From the NCBI RefSeq assembly GCF_003634045.1, contig NZ_RBIM01000004.1, positions 1 to 64,000 on the forward strand: a stretch of DNA of 64,000 nt, written 5' to 3'. The number at the start of each line of letters is the position of its first letter. The stretch's first letter is position 1. The notes under the pieces were generated by a model. The model made no database searches. It had not been told where the DNA came from and was given only the letters and a program-made list of their open reading frames with translations. Made by a program: the position numbers and the translations under genes. Positions 63,707 to 64,000 of the stretch are shown here, piece after piece. The DNA is from Maricaulis maris. Lineage in GTDB: Bacteria; Pseudomonadota; Alphaproteobacteria; Caulobacterales; Maricaulaceae.

Positions 63707-64000
63707 TCACGATTCCGGCAAATTCTCCAAAAAGAACCGGATCGTGTTTTCGCCCATGACCTGGCGGATTTCGCTTTCGCTCAACCCGGCATCCAGCAGG
63801 CGGTCGGTTAGGACGGCGTATTCGGAGGCGTCGAAGGTGGTGGTGACGGTGCCGTCATAGTCCGAGCCGAGGGCGACATGGTCGATGCCGACCAGCTCGA
63901 TGGCGGCCAGCAGGGTTGCGGCGACGCCTTCGGGGCTGTCGTCGCAGGTCACATCGGCCCAGAAGCCGATGCCGATCAGACCGCCGCCGGCGGCAATGCG
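63707..64000 (-). CDS. Renal-dipeptidase-type peptidase (M19), C-terminal part
   Basis: The frame is open to the window edge, giving 97 residues of the C-terminal end. Family signs are GIGFWADV, IELVGIDHVALGSDYDG (with the Asp of the active site) and IRQVMGENTIRFF near the end. Membrane-dipeptidase relatives cleave dipeptides with a two-zinc centre. The N-terminal two thirds lie outside the window. Confidence 0.88.
   Translation of the reverse strand, partial: RIAAGGGLIGIGFWADVTCDDSPEGVAATLLAAIELVGIDHVALGSDYDGTVTTTFDASEYAVLTDRLLDAGLSESEIRQVMGENTIRFFLENLPES

Overview
The window is GC-rich and densely coded. It looks like chromosome from a marine, stalked-type alphaproteobacterium of the Maricaulis/Hyphomonas kind. 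That placement is inferred from the family mix (TonB-dependent receptors, TorF-type porin, DUF6090 proteins, large zinc metalloproteases, branched-chain amino acid genes in one block); no rRNA is present to confirm it. No tRNA, rRNA, CRISPR array, transposase or integrase was seen.

Layout. 1-1.4 kb: the end of a phage-like lysis module, with an unknown gene and an Rz/Rz1-type spanin pair in overlapping frames. 1.7-7.7 kb: short-chain dehydrogenase, small unknown gene, BipA GTPase, an output-less membrane sensor and a MarR regulator, with two palindromic repeat elements. 7.8-9.5 kb: 4-hydroxyphenylpyruvate dioxygenase plus a second VOC protein, divergent from the MarR gene. 9.6-16.9 kb: a membrane-rich block holding a TolB-like/TPR protein, a membrane-bound LuxR-type regulator, a DUF4199 protein, and a chain of seven translationally coupled ORFs that includes four tandem DUF6090 paralogues and a truncated fifth. 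17-22 kb: GFA-type protein, a long palindrome, a DUF1295 protein, a two-part sodium:solute symporter, a BlaI-like regulator and a hydrolase.

22-30.7 kb: an apparent uptake-and-degradation cluster. A TonB-dependent receptor and hydrolase are coupled on one strand. Divergent from them are TetR, enoyl-CoA hydratase, acyl-CoA ligase, MaoC, a hot-dog-like protein and a PYROXD2-like FAD oxidoreductase. The substrate is unknown. 30.8-37.4 kb: pyrophosphatase and glutamate synthase (gltD-gltB). 37.8-41.7 kb: molybdenum cofactor operon moaA-moaD-moaE-moaB-moaC-moeA. 41.8-44.7 kb: GntR regulator and two probable hydroxyproline-catabolic genes, with a perfect GntR-type palindrome upstream. 45-51.8 kb: secreted zinc metalloprotease coupled to a YCF48-like lipoprotein, TorF porin, ammonium transporter and a DUF454 protein.

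52-62.6 kb: a nine-gene branched-chain amino acid operon (ilvD-ilvC-ilvB-ilvN-leuA-ilvE-leuC-leuD-leuB). It is preceded by a clear transcription attenuator: a 45-residue leader peptide with a Leu/Val/Ile codon run, competing hairpins, and a terminator with a T-run just before ilvD. The window closes with a lower-GC unknown membrane gene and the 3' part of a renal-dipeptidase-type peptidase.

The items most likely to be undescribed are the coupled DUF6090 array, the LuxR-membrane/DUF4199 pairing and the catabolic cluster of unknown substrate. The ilv attenuator is the best-supported regulatory structure.
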